A stretch of DNA of 64,000 bases from Coptis chinensis (GCA_015680905.1 CM027379.1:31886501-31950500), one strand, 5' to 3'. Shown: positions 35,701-43,089, numbered from the stretch's first letter. Made by a program: numbers and translations. The notes: generated by a model from the letters alone, not told the origin.

Positions 35701-38700
35701 TTATACTTTTATTTAATAATACAATCAATAATTTGCATTTCAAATATAATTTGTATTTTTCTCTACAGTGTTATAGATTGTCATGCACTTGTCAAAATAC
35801 AGGTCGTGTAACTTTATTCTCACTATTACTTTGGTGTCAGTAAAAAATTTCAACAATTAATTCAAACTAAATTAGGAAAATTAAGAAATTCTAATAATCG
35901 AATTTAATTATGTACACATCAACTTAGAAGAAGTAGATAAGATCGAATTTATTTGTAGAACCACCTCATAAATTTACCTCGTTTCTCTCACATTTTATCT
36001 CTTTAAAAATCCAAAAACGTACATTCACCACAACGTTTCAAGTATCACTCTCCTTCCTTCATTGTTAGCAACTTCCATTCTCCAAACAATGTCTCTAATA
36101 AGCTCATCTCTTTTCGCTTTTCTTATCTTCATGGTGCCCCCTGATTACTCCTATAGTGAGAACAATAATGTAACTGAAGAGGAGTGAGAGACTTTCTCAT
36201 GGGAGGAATATTCTAAAAATGATGAATATGGTGAATATGGCTTGTGGGACCTTTATTTCGATGACGATCTACCAGTGAATGAGGATGGAGATGATGTTCG
36301 GAGTTCCGGTGGAGATTCGCGTTCCACTAGCAATGACGATTAGGAAGATTGATTGAAGAAGTGTAAAGCGCTTATCTTTTACTGTTATGTGTTTTTTTAG
36401 ATTAATTAGAGTGTGGTTTGCTGGTTGTTATGTTTGAAGGAAGAAGATGGTAGTTGTTGTGTTTTAATCTGTCAGTCCAGGTTGAATGTTAAGAAATGAT
36501 CTTTTACTAATTATTTGCTTGTGTTGTGTATAATAATATTTTTATTTTTTTATTATTATTTTTAACACTTAAATTATTTTATTTATATATATTTTATTCA
36601 TTTTAATTGTTTTTTTGGTCATTTAAATTACTTGAAAATTAAAATAATTAAAAACTCAAAAGCTACTTAATCAGGACCATCCGTCTGCTTAGTATGGATC
36701 TCAATGACAATCTGTGGTTTCTAAAACAAATGTAAACCTAAACTTAATTTCGACACCGTTCATCTTATTTTTGATGATCTCAATGCATTTGTGTGGTTTG
36801 TCTAATTCAATGCCTCAAATCAATGGAGGAGGAGAGATAATATTGTGTAAATGTAGAGAGAAGATTGTGTAAAAGGAGAAAGAAGATTGTTTTGTTTTGT
36901 AATGAAGGGTAAGAATGTCAAAAACACGTTGAAAAGGTAAAAATAAATTATCGAGTGTGGCCTAATTGAGCACAATGTGACATTAGTGTGGTCTGTTTAG
37001 TAAATTACCCTTAGTGTTTTCCCTGTTTATTTAAAAAAAAATGGTGCATATAGAAGTAAGTGTATCTCATAACTGGTAGAATTATGGGGAGGTTATGAGG
37101 TTATCGTCTACCGTGAATTATGGGGACCCACCCAGTGGGAGCAATAGTGTGAGGGGTAATAAGTTGTCTTAATGACGCCAAAGATCTTGTCTTGGAATGT
37201 TAGAGGATTAGGTGATATGGATAAAAGAACTCTTGTCAAGGATTTTATACGTCAGTCTGGGGCTTCGATTGTTACTCTACAAGAGACTAAACTGGAAGTG
37301 ATAGATAATAATGTGATTCAAGATATTTGGGGCAGGAATAATTTGGGGTGGGTTGCCACTCCAGCTTTAGGTACCCGAGGTGGGGTATGTGTGATTTGGG
37401 ACAAAGATGTGATTGTTGTAGAAGATTCCCTTATTGGGGCATACTCTGCTACCATTTTGTATTATGAGATTGGAAGCCTTGATAAATGGATGTTTTCAGG
37501 AGTATATGATCCATCTAATAAGAGCGATCTCAAGGATCTCTGGGAAGAGTTAGATAACGTTCGAGCTTACTCTATGTTGGCTTCGTGGTGTCTTGCAGGG
37601 GATTTTAATATGATAAGGTTTTCAGAGGAGAAGAGTGGTGGATGTGCCATTAATTCGGGTATGAGGAGATTTTCTGACTTTGTTAATCGGCACGATTTGG
37701 TGGATCTGTCGTTTGTTGGGGGTAATTTTACTTGGTAAGACCACAAGGTGGACCCTATATTTGTTCGTCTTGACAGGTTTCTCATTGATACTGGATGGGA
37801 GGATAAGGCCCTGAACTTGATCCAAACCATACACTCTGCTCCTACTTCTTACCATTGGCCCATCACTTTGGAGTGTAGAAAATCTTCTAAGAGACCCTCT
37901 CCTTTTCGGTTCGAGTTAATGTGGCTGCTTGAACCGTCTTTTGAAGAGTTGGTGAAAACTTGGTGGGGGTGAAGGAGTGTTTGAAGGACGGCCTAGTTTC
38001 ATTGTCGCAAAAAAATTGAAGTATGTTAAATCTAAAATCAAAGTGTGGAGCAAGGAAATCTTTAGGAGTGAGGAGACACGAAAAAAGAACTCCATTCAAG
38101 AACTTAAGGATTTGGACACCGTGGAGGAGAGAATCTAGCAGAAGCTGAAAGGCAGGAGGGAGGGAGTTAAAAGAGAGTTAGAGAGAGTGATCTTAATGGA
38201 AGAGATTGTGTGGAAGCAAAGATCAAGGGATAAGGAGATCCAAGAAGGAGACCAGAATACGAAGTATTTCCAGTCTTGCAAATGCTAGGAGAAGAGTTGA
38301 TTCGATTTCCAAGTTGAACATAGGGGGCTCTATGGTTGATGATGAAGAGGTAATCCGTAATGAGACTGTGCATTTTTATACATAATTGTACAAAGAGCCT
38401 ATGAGATATAGACCTCAACTTGACAATCTCGAAGTTAATCAAATTTTGGTGGAAGATAAGGAGTGTTTGGAGCAACCGCTTCAAGAGGAGGAGATTTTTG
38501 GAGCTCTGAATTCGATGGATGGAGACCGCTCTCGGGCCTGATGGGTTTCCTGTTGAATTTTTTAAAAAGTTTTGGACTACTATTAAAAGAGATTTTTTGG
38601 AGATGGTGAGAGATTTCCAAATGAACTATTTTTTGGAGCATAGTTTGAACCATACTTTTCTCACTCTTATTCCTAAGGTGCATGGAGTAGTGGAAATGGG

Positions 38701-40953
38701 GGATTTCAGGCCTATTAGTCTTGTGGGAACTGCTTATAAAATTATCTCCAAAGCTCTTTCTTTGAGGTTAAAAAAGGTTCTTGATTCGGTTATCTCGCAG
38801 GAACAAGGAGCACTTATTTTTGATAGACAAATCCTTGATGGTGTTCTGATTGCTAATGAAGCCATTGATGATGGGATTCGTTATGGGACGCCTGAGATTG
38901 TATGTAAGGTGGACATCTCCAAAACCTATGATAATGTGAGTTGGTATTTTTTAGATTATATGTTGAGGCGGATGGGTTTTGGAGAGGTTTGGAGAAGTTG
39001 GGTTCATAAGTGCGTTTCGTCTGTATCTTTTTCTGTCTTAGTGAACGGGTCTCCCGTAGGGTGGTTTAAGAGTTCTAGGGGTTTAAGGTAGGGTGATCCT
39101 TTATCTCTCTTCCTTTTTCTCATTGTGGTGGAAGCTTTGAGTCGGATTATTCGAAGAGCCAATGAGTGGGATGTTTTGTCGGGGTTTTCCGTGGGGAGAC
39201 ACAATATTAGGATCACCCATTTACAATTTTCAGATGACACAATCATCTTTTTGGGCAATGAGGGGAATCAAGTTAGATACCTTAGAGGTCTTCTTGCTTG
39301 TTTTGAGGCGGTATAAGGCTTGAGGATCAACATTGCTAAGAGCACGGTGTATTGTGTAGGAGGGAGTAATAGTGCAGTTAAGCTTGCTAGTGTCTTGGGG
39401 AGCTCTCCTAGTGTTCTTCCGGCGTCTTACTTAGGTCTTCTTTTGGGCGCTGCGAATAGGTGTGTTTCTATTTGGGACCCGGTGATAGAGAGATATGAGC
39501 GCAAGTTGGCTTCTTGGAGAGGTTGTTACCTCTCAAAAGGAGGTAGAGTGGTCCTCATTAAGAGTTCTTTGTCTAGTCTACCCGTTTATTTCATGTCGCT
39601 CTTTCGAGCACCAGTGAGTGTTACTAAGTGGTTGGATAAGATTTCGAGAGATTTTTTATGGGGAGATTCCGAGGAGGCACATCACTACCATCTCGTTAGT
39701 TGGAATAGGGTGTGTACTTCTAAGGATCAAGGTGGCATTGGTATAAAGAAAACCCAGTTTATGAATCGTGCCCTTTTGAGTAAGTGGTTGTGGAGGTTCG
39801 GTATTGAGAGAGAGACTGTGGAGGAGAATTATTGTCTCCAAGTATGGGTTGAGTCCTTTTGGGTGGGAGAGTCGTGATGTGACGATCCCCTATGGGTATG
39901 GAGTGTGGAAAGGGATTTTGAAAGAAGTGGAGGACTATAGGAAGAATATTTCCTATAAAGTCAACAAAGGGGATAGAGGCAGATTTTGGGAGGATGTTTG
40001 GAATGGGGATAGAGCCTTGAGTAGGGATTTTGGGAACTTCTATGCCATGTCAGACAGGAAGAATCAGCCGGTTAGGGATTTTATTGTTATGATAGATGGT
40101 ACTGCCTCATGGAACATTGATCTCAGACATATGTTCAATGACTGAGAGATTGATGATTTGGCTACCTTGATGGCGAGATTAGGGTCCCCACCTAATATCA
40201 CTCTCAAAGATTATCAACCGGTTTGGGCCCATGATGCCAAAAGTATATTTACTGTTAGATCTTGGTATTCAGCCCTCCTTGCTACCTCACCTAACCAACC
40301 TCATATCCTATCATACCTTGTTTATCCTTGGAGTTTCATTTGGAGGGCTAAAATTCCGTCTAGGGTTTCTTTCTTCACTTGGTGTTCGGTTTTGGGTAGA
40401 ATTTTAACCATTGACAATCTTCGGAAAAGGAAAATTATTATTGTTAATTTCTGCCCTTTTTGCTATGATTCAGGAGAATCCGTTGCTCATACTCTTATCC
40501 TTTGCCCTTTTTCTTATGCCATTTGGAACTATTTTATTCAATCTGGTTCAATCTCTTGGGTGTGTCCTCGATCTGTTTGTGGTCTTTTGATGATGTGGTC
40601 TAATCTATGGTCCCCCACCCGTACTAAGAGAAAGTTGTGGAGTAGCATTTCCTTTGCGATACTATGGGGTATATGGTTGGAAAGAAACCGGAGACATTTC
40701 GAGGATAGAAGCCTTGACGTTGCACATTTGATTCTTCACATCAAAGGATTGCTTTTCCTTTGGTATAAGGCGGAAGGAGTTCAAGGAGATACCATTCGGG
40801 TCATTTGCTTTTTCTTGGGAGGATATCATCCGAGATGTCTAATCACTGTTGTATTTCTGCGTTTCCTTGATGTTGTCTTTTATTTTACGGTTCTTAGTAG
40901 GATATCTCATCCTATATTGTAATTATCTTTTATATATTGATCATTTACCTCTT

Positions 40954-40996
<43 letters not shown>

Positions 40997-41653
40997 GGTA
41001 GAATTTCTGGACTCCCTATATATTCTTTGGGGCTGAAACAAGTATCAGTTTTGTATTTGTCATCTGCCAATAAATCTTTTTGGTCATTTTCTGATTATTA
41101 TTAGAGTTAAAGAAATGTGTAAGCAAACAATCTGAATATTGCCTTTCACAAGTAGCATCTTATATTCTGTCCTTCTGTTGGTTTGTAGGTTTTACTGTAC
41201 ATTTGGTTCCTGGATAAAAGCTTTTCTACTTCTAATCGTTTCTTTGTCATAAAAACTGCATTTCTTGCTGTAATAGTTTTCCAAAATATTTATGGTACTT
41301 GCAGGCAGGTGGTGGAAATCTTCCATTCCCAAATTTCAGAAGCATTCTCAAAATTGGAGCTTCACACTCCGCAAGCAAATAATAGGTACTTTACTCTCTA
41401 ATTTTGTGGGTTGGATATTTTTTCCCTTTCATATGCAGAATCCCTGGATTTATGTTTAATGCTCTTTTTATATGCTTAAGATAGATGTAAACTGAATTCT
41501 ATTGTCGCTATGACCAGACTGTATCGGGACACCCAGCATATTCTTGGGTGTATTCGGTCATTGCCTTCTGATAGTTTCAGTAAAGACGGTTTAGCAAACT
41601 CTGGCAAGCTTGATGAATTCTTATTACAAAGATTTGGAACTGAAGCTGGTTGA
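8639..41653 (+). CDS. VPS54: VPS54, GARP complex subunit (18 exons)
   Basis: Product: vacuolar protein sorting-associated protein 54, one of the four subunits (VPS51-54) of the GARP complex, which tethers endosome-derived vesicles at the trans-Golgi. Coding exons: 8639-9435, 13078-13140, 13969-14048, 14352-14469, 15964-16038, 16364-16520, 16641-16729, 18967-19202, 21749-21920, 22017-22100, 22203-22618, 24258-24411, 24818-24899, 25870-25949, 29921-30088, 31128-31195, 41305-41385, 41518-41653. All introns are GT-AG, phases match at every junction, and the exons total about 1,018 codons, close to the roughly 1,030 of the Arabidopsis protein. Residues 1-70 are Ser-rich; about 115-270 hold the conserved N-terminal region and coiled-coil stretches; the conserved C-terminal Vps54 region lies at about 760-950. 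The first ATG is used because the start MDPLPGRF resembles plant homologues. Oddities: one base appears missing in the C-run at 8840-8843, and the introns are loaded with transposons. If the frameshift is real, the allele is broken. Confidence 0.92.
9436..10290 (+). other. VPS54 intron 1, 5' part
   Basis: Ordinary AT-rich intron DNA with poly-T and poly-C runs; no element recognised here. Confidence 0.5.
10300..12170 (+). mobile_element. L1-type LINE fragment in VPS54 intron 1
   Basis: Frame-shifted pieces of the C-terminal half of LINE ORF2 are readable: GLGFRYIGGVNFSLLSKWIW with RFGNEEPGLWKDVIRDKYG (10372-10540), a zf-RVT-like region (PTKVSFFVLG, then KEEETIQHLFLDYEVAQVVW, to 11097), and a tail (LWLEPNRRTFDD, near 11940-11975). 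A hAT-like element interrupts it at 11127-11833. The end near 12165-12190 is the simple motif TAGATATAATAAATAATATC. It is 5'-truncated and dead. Confidence 0.8.
11127..11833. mobile_element. hAT-like non-autonomous element nested in the LINE
   Basis: The left end is TAGGGTTGACTTCGG and the right end CACCCCTA, an imperfect inverted pair (TAGGG-TTG against TAGGG-GTG). The interior near both ends is rich in CGGAAA and CGGATC words, as in several plant hAT-derived elements. The flanks GTCACAAG and GTCACTCA share the first five bases, fitting a decayed 8-bp duplication. LINE coding resemblance stops at the left end and resumes after the right end. No transposase is present. Confidence 0.7.
12226..12945 (+). 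pseudogene. scrambled partial copy of VPS54 exon 1
   Basis: Two blocks resemble exon 1. 12226-12262 resembles about 8690-8720 (CCGACTCATCCTTACCTCG). 12643-12945 resembles about 8750-9090, including the poly-Trp segment (CTTGGTGGTGGTC) and the GTATTGGTCAAGG motif. The copy has deletions, frameshifts and stops and ends abruptly. Between the blocks lies 12268-12570, a copy of intron-2 sequence at 13262-13572. It is unlikely to be spliced. Confidence 0.8.
12268..12572 (+). repeat. duplicated segment of VPS54 intron 2, copy A
   Basis: About 305 bp closely matching 13262-13572, from GGAAAG(C/T)AGTGGCTGTTTC to CTGTCTTTATAAATGC. It lies upstream of exon 2, whereas its partner follows exon 2. Confidence 0.88.
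13078..13140 (+). CDS. VPS54: VPS54 exon 2
   Basis: 63 bp, residues 267-287 (LVAAADCAGALDVTDDLQHL region). Acceptor TATGCAG, donor GTATAT; phase 0 at both ends. Confidence 0.9.
13262..13572 (+). repeat. duplicated segment of VPS54 intron 2, copy B
   Basis: Partner of 12268-12572, with scattered substitutions. It begins 121 bp after exon 2 and is probably the original location. Confidence 0.88.
13969..14048 (+). CDS. VPS54: VPS54 exon 3
   Basis: 80 bp encoding DSDELAGLHCFRHLRDQ and onward. Acceptor CTGACAG, donor GTAGGC; ends in phase 2 (AG of a Ser codon). Confidence 0.9.
14352..14469 (+). CDS. VPS54: VPS54 exon 4
   Basis: 118 bp encoding ILSEEFMHASIHNAKDVDL and onward; the first base completes the split Ser codon. 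Acceptor TTGTAG, donor GTAAGT. Confidence 0.88.
14731..14796 (+). repeat. (AG)33 microsatellite in VPS54 intron 4
   Basis: 66 bp of uninterrupted AG, 262 bp downstream of the donor of exon 4. It produces artificial Arg-Glu and Leu-Ser runs in conceptual translations. Confidence 0.97.
15964..16038 (+). CDS. VPS54: VPS54 exon 5
   Basis: 75 bp, phase 0 at both ends, encoding VKLDEDQTSSFRDRLLPLI and onward. Acceptor TGACAG. Confidence 0.9.
16092..16204. repeat. short inverted repeat in VPS54 intron 5
   Basis: Perfect 21-bp arms, 16092-16112 (CATGATTTCCCTCAAG...) and 16184-16204, separated by 71 bp. Looser copies of the GTTGCAT-TTTCCCT phrase follow up to about 16310. It is possibly a remnant of a small foldback MITE. 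Confidence 0.75.
16364..16520 (+). CDS. VPS54: VPS54 exon 6
   Basis: 157 bp encoding AKLPTVLRIYRDTLVADMK through GERSVDTD. Its 3' end at 16520 is chosen because plant homologues go directly from here to GGGSSLASK; the alternative is to read through the following 120 nt, which are open in the same frame. Confidence 0.8.
16641..16729 (+). CDS. VPS54: VPS54 exon 7
   Basis: 89 bp encoding GGSSLASKLRNLSSESFVRL through IFMVVQ. Acceptor TGATTCAG, donor GTAAGG. Confidence 0.85.
17861..18345 (+). repeat. pair of about 170-bp direct repeats in VPS54 intron 7
   Basis: 17861-18030 and 18167-18345 share most bases, including GGTCCAACACATGGTAGG and AATATGGAGTGGACTAGT phrases. They are separated by about 135 bp. 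They could be LTR-like or a local duplication; no coding sequence is associated. Confidence 0.8.
18520..18540 (+). repeat. (GT)n microsatellite
   Basis: About ten GT units in VPS54 intron 7. Confidence 0.85.
18967..19202 (+). CDS. VPS54: VPS54 exon 8
   Basis: 236 bp encoding AHLVRAAEVKRAIDWIMCN and a less conserved Ser/Asn-rich linker to MARNFR. Acceptor ATGCAG, donor GTAATC. Confidence 0.9.
19890..20700 (+). mobile_element. LINE 3' fragment in VPS54 intron 8
   Basis: Degenerate translation with WSIISFAILWGLSLEINKRH followed by FEDKAMTVEEV (20410-20505) parallels WSSISFAILWGIWLERNRRH followed by FEDRS in the better LINE at 40635-40710. Upstream text (GRGVWEDIQRGF-like, near 19970) fits the preceding LINE segment. 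It is heavily decayed. Confidence 0.65.
21370..21540 (+). repeat. possible solo-LTR-like sequence in intron 8
   Basis: The phrase GCCCCACATTGGGAAGGTAG followed by TTATTTAAGGAGAGTGGG resembles short LTR or TRIM promoters common in plant DNA. Ends and target-site duplication were not resolved. Confidence 0.3.
21749..21920 (+). CDS. VPS54: VPS54 exon 9
   Basis: 172 bp encoding ADVLRENTEAVFAACDAAHG and the strongly conserved WAKLLGVRALLHPRLRLQEF block. Acceptor TTGACAG, donor GTATTG. Confidence 0.92.
22017..22100 (+). CDS. VPS54: VPS54 exon 10
   Basis: 84 bp encoding IGGRLGYSIRGTLQSQSKAF through FQHDSR. Acceptor ACGCAG, donor GTTAGT. Confidence 0.9.
22203..22618 (+). CDS. VPS54: VPS54 exon 11
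   Basis: 416 bp encoding MAKIKAVLDQEMWVPVDVP, a long variable acidic and Ser/Asn-rich linker, and the start of the C-terminal domain (YKDVGYRMANC). Acceptor TTGTAG, donor GTTAGT. Confidence 0.9.
22905..23610 (-). mobile_element. LINE fragment, antisense, in VPS54 intron 11
   Basis: The minus strand reads a degenerate reverse-transcriptase region: LQFVDDTIFLLDAPLKH around 23555-23500 (the catalytic FADD-type motif, here FVDD), then LGLPLGFKFKNVDAW and LIDKILEGWKRKLVSK around 23355-23240. Frameshifts are frequent. Confidence 0.75.
24258..24411 (+). CDS. VPS54: VPS54 exon 12
   Basis: 154 bp encoding GLILLKMLSDYVDMNHFLP through FFNTRTCQLVLGAGAMQ, part of the conserved C-terminal domain. Acceptor CTACAG, donor GTACAG. 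Confidence 0.92.
24818..24899 (+). CDS. VPS54: VPS54 exon 13
   Basis: 82 bp encoding VSGLKSIAAKHLALASQVIS. Acceptor TTGCAG, donor GTAGGT. Confidence 0.9.
25870..25949 (+). CDS. VPS54: VPS54 exon 14
   Basis: 80 bp encoding DIKRILFIRIPESRKALLL and onward to RVAQ. The acceptor ATGAAG is weaker than its neighbours but is AG and in phase. Confidence 0.85.
25987..26004 (+). repeat. (TA)n microsatellite in intron 14
   Basis: About nine TA units in VPS54 intron 14. Confidence 0.8.
27208..27652. mobile_element. possible hAT-like MITE in VPS54 intron 14
   Basis: Perfect 12-bp inverted ends (GCAGTTAAATCG at 27208-27219 and its complement at 27641-27652) enclose 445 bp rich in CCGATTA and TAATCCCCGA phrases arranged in both orientations. 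No clear target-site duplication was seen, so the class is uncertain. Confidence 0.45.
27863..27965 (+). repeat. short tandem duplication in intron 14
   Basis: Two adjacent copies of about 50 bp containing TCTATTAAGC(C/T)AATCAAAAG and GAAGGGG. Confidence 0.75.
27968..28170 (-). mobile_element. LINE 3' fragment, antisense, in intron 14
   Basis: The minus strand reads IMWSIW-ESRRRDFKSIPL and RIIFLWSED, the conserved tail of LINE ORF2, with a stop inside. Only the last part of the element is present. Confidence 0.6.
28469..28797 (+). repeat. pair of 112-bp direct repeats in intron 14
   Basis: 28469-28580 and 28686-28797 share the phrases CATCCAACTTAAAACCAATT and TTTATATATTGATTGGCTAG. Between them lies GCTCTGATACCATATTGAAG, a phrase often seen in plant dispersed repeats. 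Confidence 0.85.
29921..30088 (+). CDS. VPS54: VPS54 exon 15
   Basis: 168 bp encoding DYKVHRDEIHTKLVQIMRER and HLRGLPKIVESWN. Acceptor GTGTAG, donor GTGAAA. Confidence 0.9.
31128..31195 (+). CDS. VPS54: VPS54 exon 16
   Basis: 68 bp encoding EVGFLHRELPKFLHEKEIL. Acceptor TTCGCAG, donor GTTGGA. It is followed by the 10.1-kb intron 16. Confidence 0.88.
31325..34580 (+). repeat. 1.63-kb head-to-tail tandem duplication in intron 16
   Basis: Copy 1 (31325-32949) and copy 2 (32950 to about 34580) are almost identical; both start CAATCACTTATTTTGG and end GAAGAAAGCATA. Each copy carries a short hairpin at its start (about 24-bp arms around AGACCTCTTAAATT), and its second half is the outer part of the left arm of the foldback element. 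Low divergence suggests a recent event. The boundary inside the foldback arm shows that the duplication came after that insertion. Confidence 0.95.
32300..32949. repeat. duplicated outer end of the foldback left arm
   Basis: It starts with the same GGGTAATTTCC tip as the foldback element and is the portion carried along in copy 1 of the tandem duplication. Confidence 0.9.
34669..34969 (-). pseudogene. counterpart small ORF, left foldback arm
   Basis: The minus strand starts MSLISLSLFTFLIFIALLDY and then hits a stop. After a short insertion the frame resumes as YSEGEKSDTTEKNQEE, a TAG at the position equivalent to the right arm's TGA, then SWEEYFEDGEYNEYDLQDAY and a Glu/Asp/Asn-rich tail ending at TCA (34669-34671 on the + strand). 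It is more damaged at the front than the right-arm copy but longer in the acidic tail. Confidence 0.35.
36089..36343 (+). pseudogene. small ORF with signal-peptide-like start, right foldback arm
   Basis: Not recognised. From ATG at 36089 the reading gives a hydrophobic N-terminus (MSLISSSLFAFLIF) that looks like a secretory signal, then a polar stretch to a TGA at 36185 (32 codons). The same frame stays open for 52 more codons to TAG at 36341. This second part is strikingly acidic (EYGEYGLWDLYFDDDLPVNE and Ser/Asp-rich tail). The left arm carries the counterpart on the minus strand, with a stop at the equivalent internal codon. It may be a captured host gene piece, an element-specific peptide, or chance. 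The single stop makes a full-length product doubtful. Confidence 0.35.
37172..37970 (+). pseudogene. LINE ORF2 endonuclease domain
   Basis: Typical AP-endonuclease-like text: ILSWNVRGLGD at the start, the metal-binding Glu in LQETKL, then LAGDFNMIRFSEEKSGG and DLSFVGGNFTW. A TAA at about 37736 follows NFTW; the frame then reads on as VDPIFVRLDRFLID to 37970. The section 37971-38518 is a badly broken linker. Confidence 0.9.
38519..40145 (+). pseudogene. LINE ORF2 reverse transcriptase domain
   Basis: Motifs in order: GPDGFPVEFFKKFW, FRPISLVGTAYKIISKAL, VCKVDISKTYDNVSW (normally KAYD), a TAG where GLRQGDPLSL is expected (about 39089), HLQFSDDTIIF carrying the catalytic SDD, a stop near 39314 before GLRIN, SYLGLLLG, and WRGCYLSKGGRVVLIKSSL. 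Frameshifts near 39850 follow. It is not functional as read. Confidence 0.92.
40158..40922 (+). pseudogene. LINE ORF2 C-terminal zf-RVT region
   Basis: Open for 254 codons. It shows IPSRVSFFTWCSVLGRILT, the Cys/His cluster CPFCYDSGESVAHTLILCPF and the tail WSSISFAILWGIWLERNRRH. Stop, short AT-rich tail and poly(A) follow. Confidence 0.92.
41305..41385 (+). CDS. VPS54: VPS54 exon 17
   Basis: 81 bp encoding QVVEIFHSQISEAFSKLELH and onward. Acceptor TTGCAG, donor GTACTT. Confidence 0.88.
41518..41653 (+). CDS. VPS54: VPS54 exon 18 with stop codon
   Basis: 136 bp encoding LYRDTQHILGCIRSLPSDSF through FGTEAG, then TGA at 41651-41653. The end matches the acidic C-terminus of plant homologues in position. 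Confidence 0.9.
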
Positions 41654-42760
41654 TAAATATGCATGTAAAGGATCATCTATAATTCTGCTGTATCAAGACT
41701 AACCTAATTTGAAGGCGATATTATATGGGGCATCCAAGGAAACGGCTCACTCCTGCTTGTTTACATTGTATAATTAGTTGAGGTAACGATATTGCAATTA
41801 ACTTTTCTGGTCTTTACAGTAACCCTTGAGTACTACTATAAAAGCATGCAAGTTTGGCTATGGTTTCGTTTCTGAGGCTTTCTCAATGGTTTACGTAACT
41901 TCCATCTGAGACTTGGTAGCATTATTACAGCTCGTACTGTCAAAATGTTGACAAGTGACAGCATGAATTAGACCATACTTGCTTTTTGAGCTTTTGTTGT
42001 AATCAGATGAACAAATTATGATTCTTTTTCTTGCACCCACATATATGTGTATATATTTATGACAACTTGTACTGTCAAATGACAACTTGAATTAGACCGT
42101 ACTTCCTTTCTGAGCTTTTGCTGTAATCAGATGAACAAATTATGATTCTTTTTCTCACACCCACTTGTACGTGTATATATTTGTCCTTTTGTGCAAAGAT
42201 AGCATGAGTGACTGAATTTTCTTTTAAAAGAATAAACCTTCCGGTCAAGGCTGTTGCTTACCACCCAAGCAACTAGGTGTTAAAGAAAGAAGCATGACAT
42301 GTAGTCGTTCTCAGCCATGCAACTATAGCATTTTGATCAAGAAATAAACTATAGCTTAGGTAGCTTATCCTACATCAACATGCTCGTGTGCAAGTCCATT
42401 CAATTTGCTTGGAAGTGTTTTTCTCAGTTCTGTTTTAATTTACTTTTACTCATGGAACTGATTTGACATGAATGCTGAGCCATTATTTCTGCTGCATCTT
42501 TAAAAGACCATTATTTCTGCTGTAGATCTTGTGCAAATGTAATTTTGTTGCAAATTACAAACGTGTCAAATATGTGTTTCATTGAAGACCCCTTCTGATT
42601 TGATCAGTTTAACATCTGTCCTGTATAAACCATGATGTATATCAGTTCACCTTTTTAGTTTGTTGTTTATGCACTTTTGTGCAATGGACACAGAATGTAT
42701 GCTAAAATAATATCTATTTATGGTTGTTTGTTCTCTGTGTATTAATGTATTTTTGTGTTT
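41654..42760 (+). other. VPS54 3' flank and probable 3' UTR
   Basis: AT-rich DNA after the stop codon. AATAAA at about 42343 is a candidate polyadenylation signal, though the true site cannot be fixed. A tandem duplication of about 130 bp lies within. Confidence 0.4.
41931..42184 (+). repeat. about 130-bp tandem duplication in VPS54 3' region
   Basis: 41931-42062 and 42066-42184 share phrases such as AGATGAACAAATTATGATTC and GTGTATATATTT. The copies differ by small indels. Confidence 0.85.
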
Positions 42761-43089
42761 ATACTGTTAAACTGAAGTCTGTAAAATTTCAGGTTTTGTT
42801 TGGTCCGTTGTTAGATGGAGAGAGAACCGTCAGCCCTGTTATGATTTCAGAATTTCATGATAGAAGTCTTCGCATTGAGTTTCGGTGACTCGGTTGTCAT
42901 GTTAACATACTGTATTTGTCATTCTTAAAGAACAAATTGTACTATAGTCACGATCTTCTGTTTTTTTATGAAGAAAATCTCAGGCTTGGATCCCCCAAGA
43001 AAGAGTTATAGGTAATCCGGATGAAGTACTTCATTATCACTCGACGTTTTTGTATTAGTGAGGGATTCAAAAATACAAGTTCTTTTGAG

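Larger units (their letters stand above)
33935..37010. mobile_element. long foldback (Mutator-like?) element in VPS54 intron 16
   Basis: The left arm, 33935 to about 35325, and the right arm, about 35735 to 37010, are inverted copies at moderate divergence. The tips are GGGTAATTTCCTAAACAGAC and the complement of GGGTAATTTACTAAACAGAC. The centre of about 410 bp holds its own pair of direct repeats (about 35353-35436 and 35610-35697). The left arm has an insertion of about 130 bp near 34510-34650 that is absent on the right. No transposase is seen. Both arms carry a related small ORF. No convincing target-site duplication was found, so the Mutator-like label rests on the long inverted termini only. 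Confidence 0.82.
37084..40992 (+). mobile_element. L1-type LINE with intact ends in VPS54 intron 16
   Basis: The element is bounded by a perfect 13-bp target-site duplication, AACTGGTAGAATT, at 37071-37083 and 40993-41005, and ends in an uninterrupted A-run of about 38 from 40955. It holds endonuclease, reverse transcriptase and zf-RVT parts of ORF2, with frameshifts and stops. There is no ORF1; only 88 bp precede the endonuclease, so it is 5'-truncated almost exactly at ORF2. It lies in the same orientation as VPS54. Confidence 0.95.

Noticed and set aside
33935..37010. Target-site duplication for the foldback element
   Set aside because: The 9-mers beside the two tips do not match; a CATATAG word on both sides is not at symmetrical positions.
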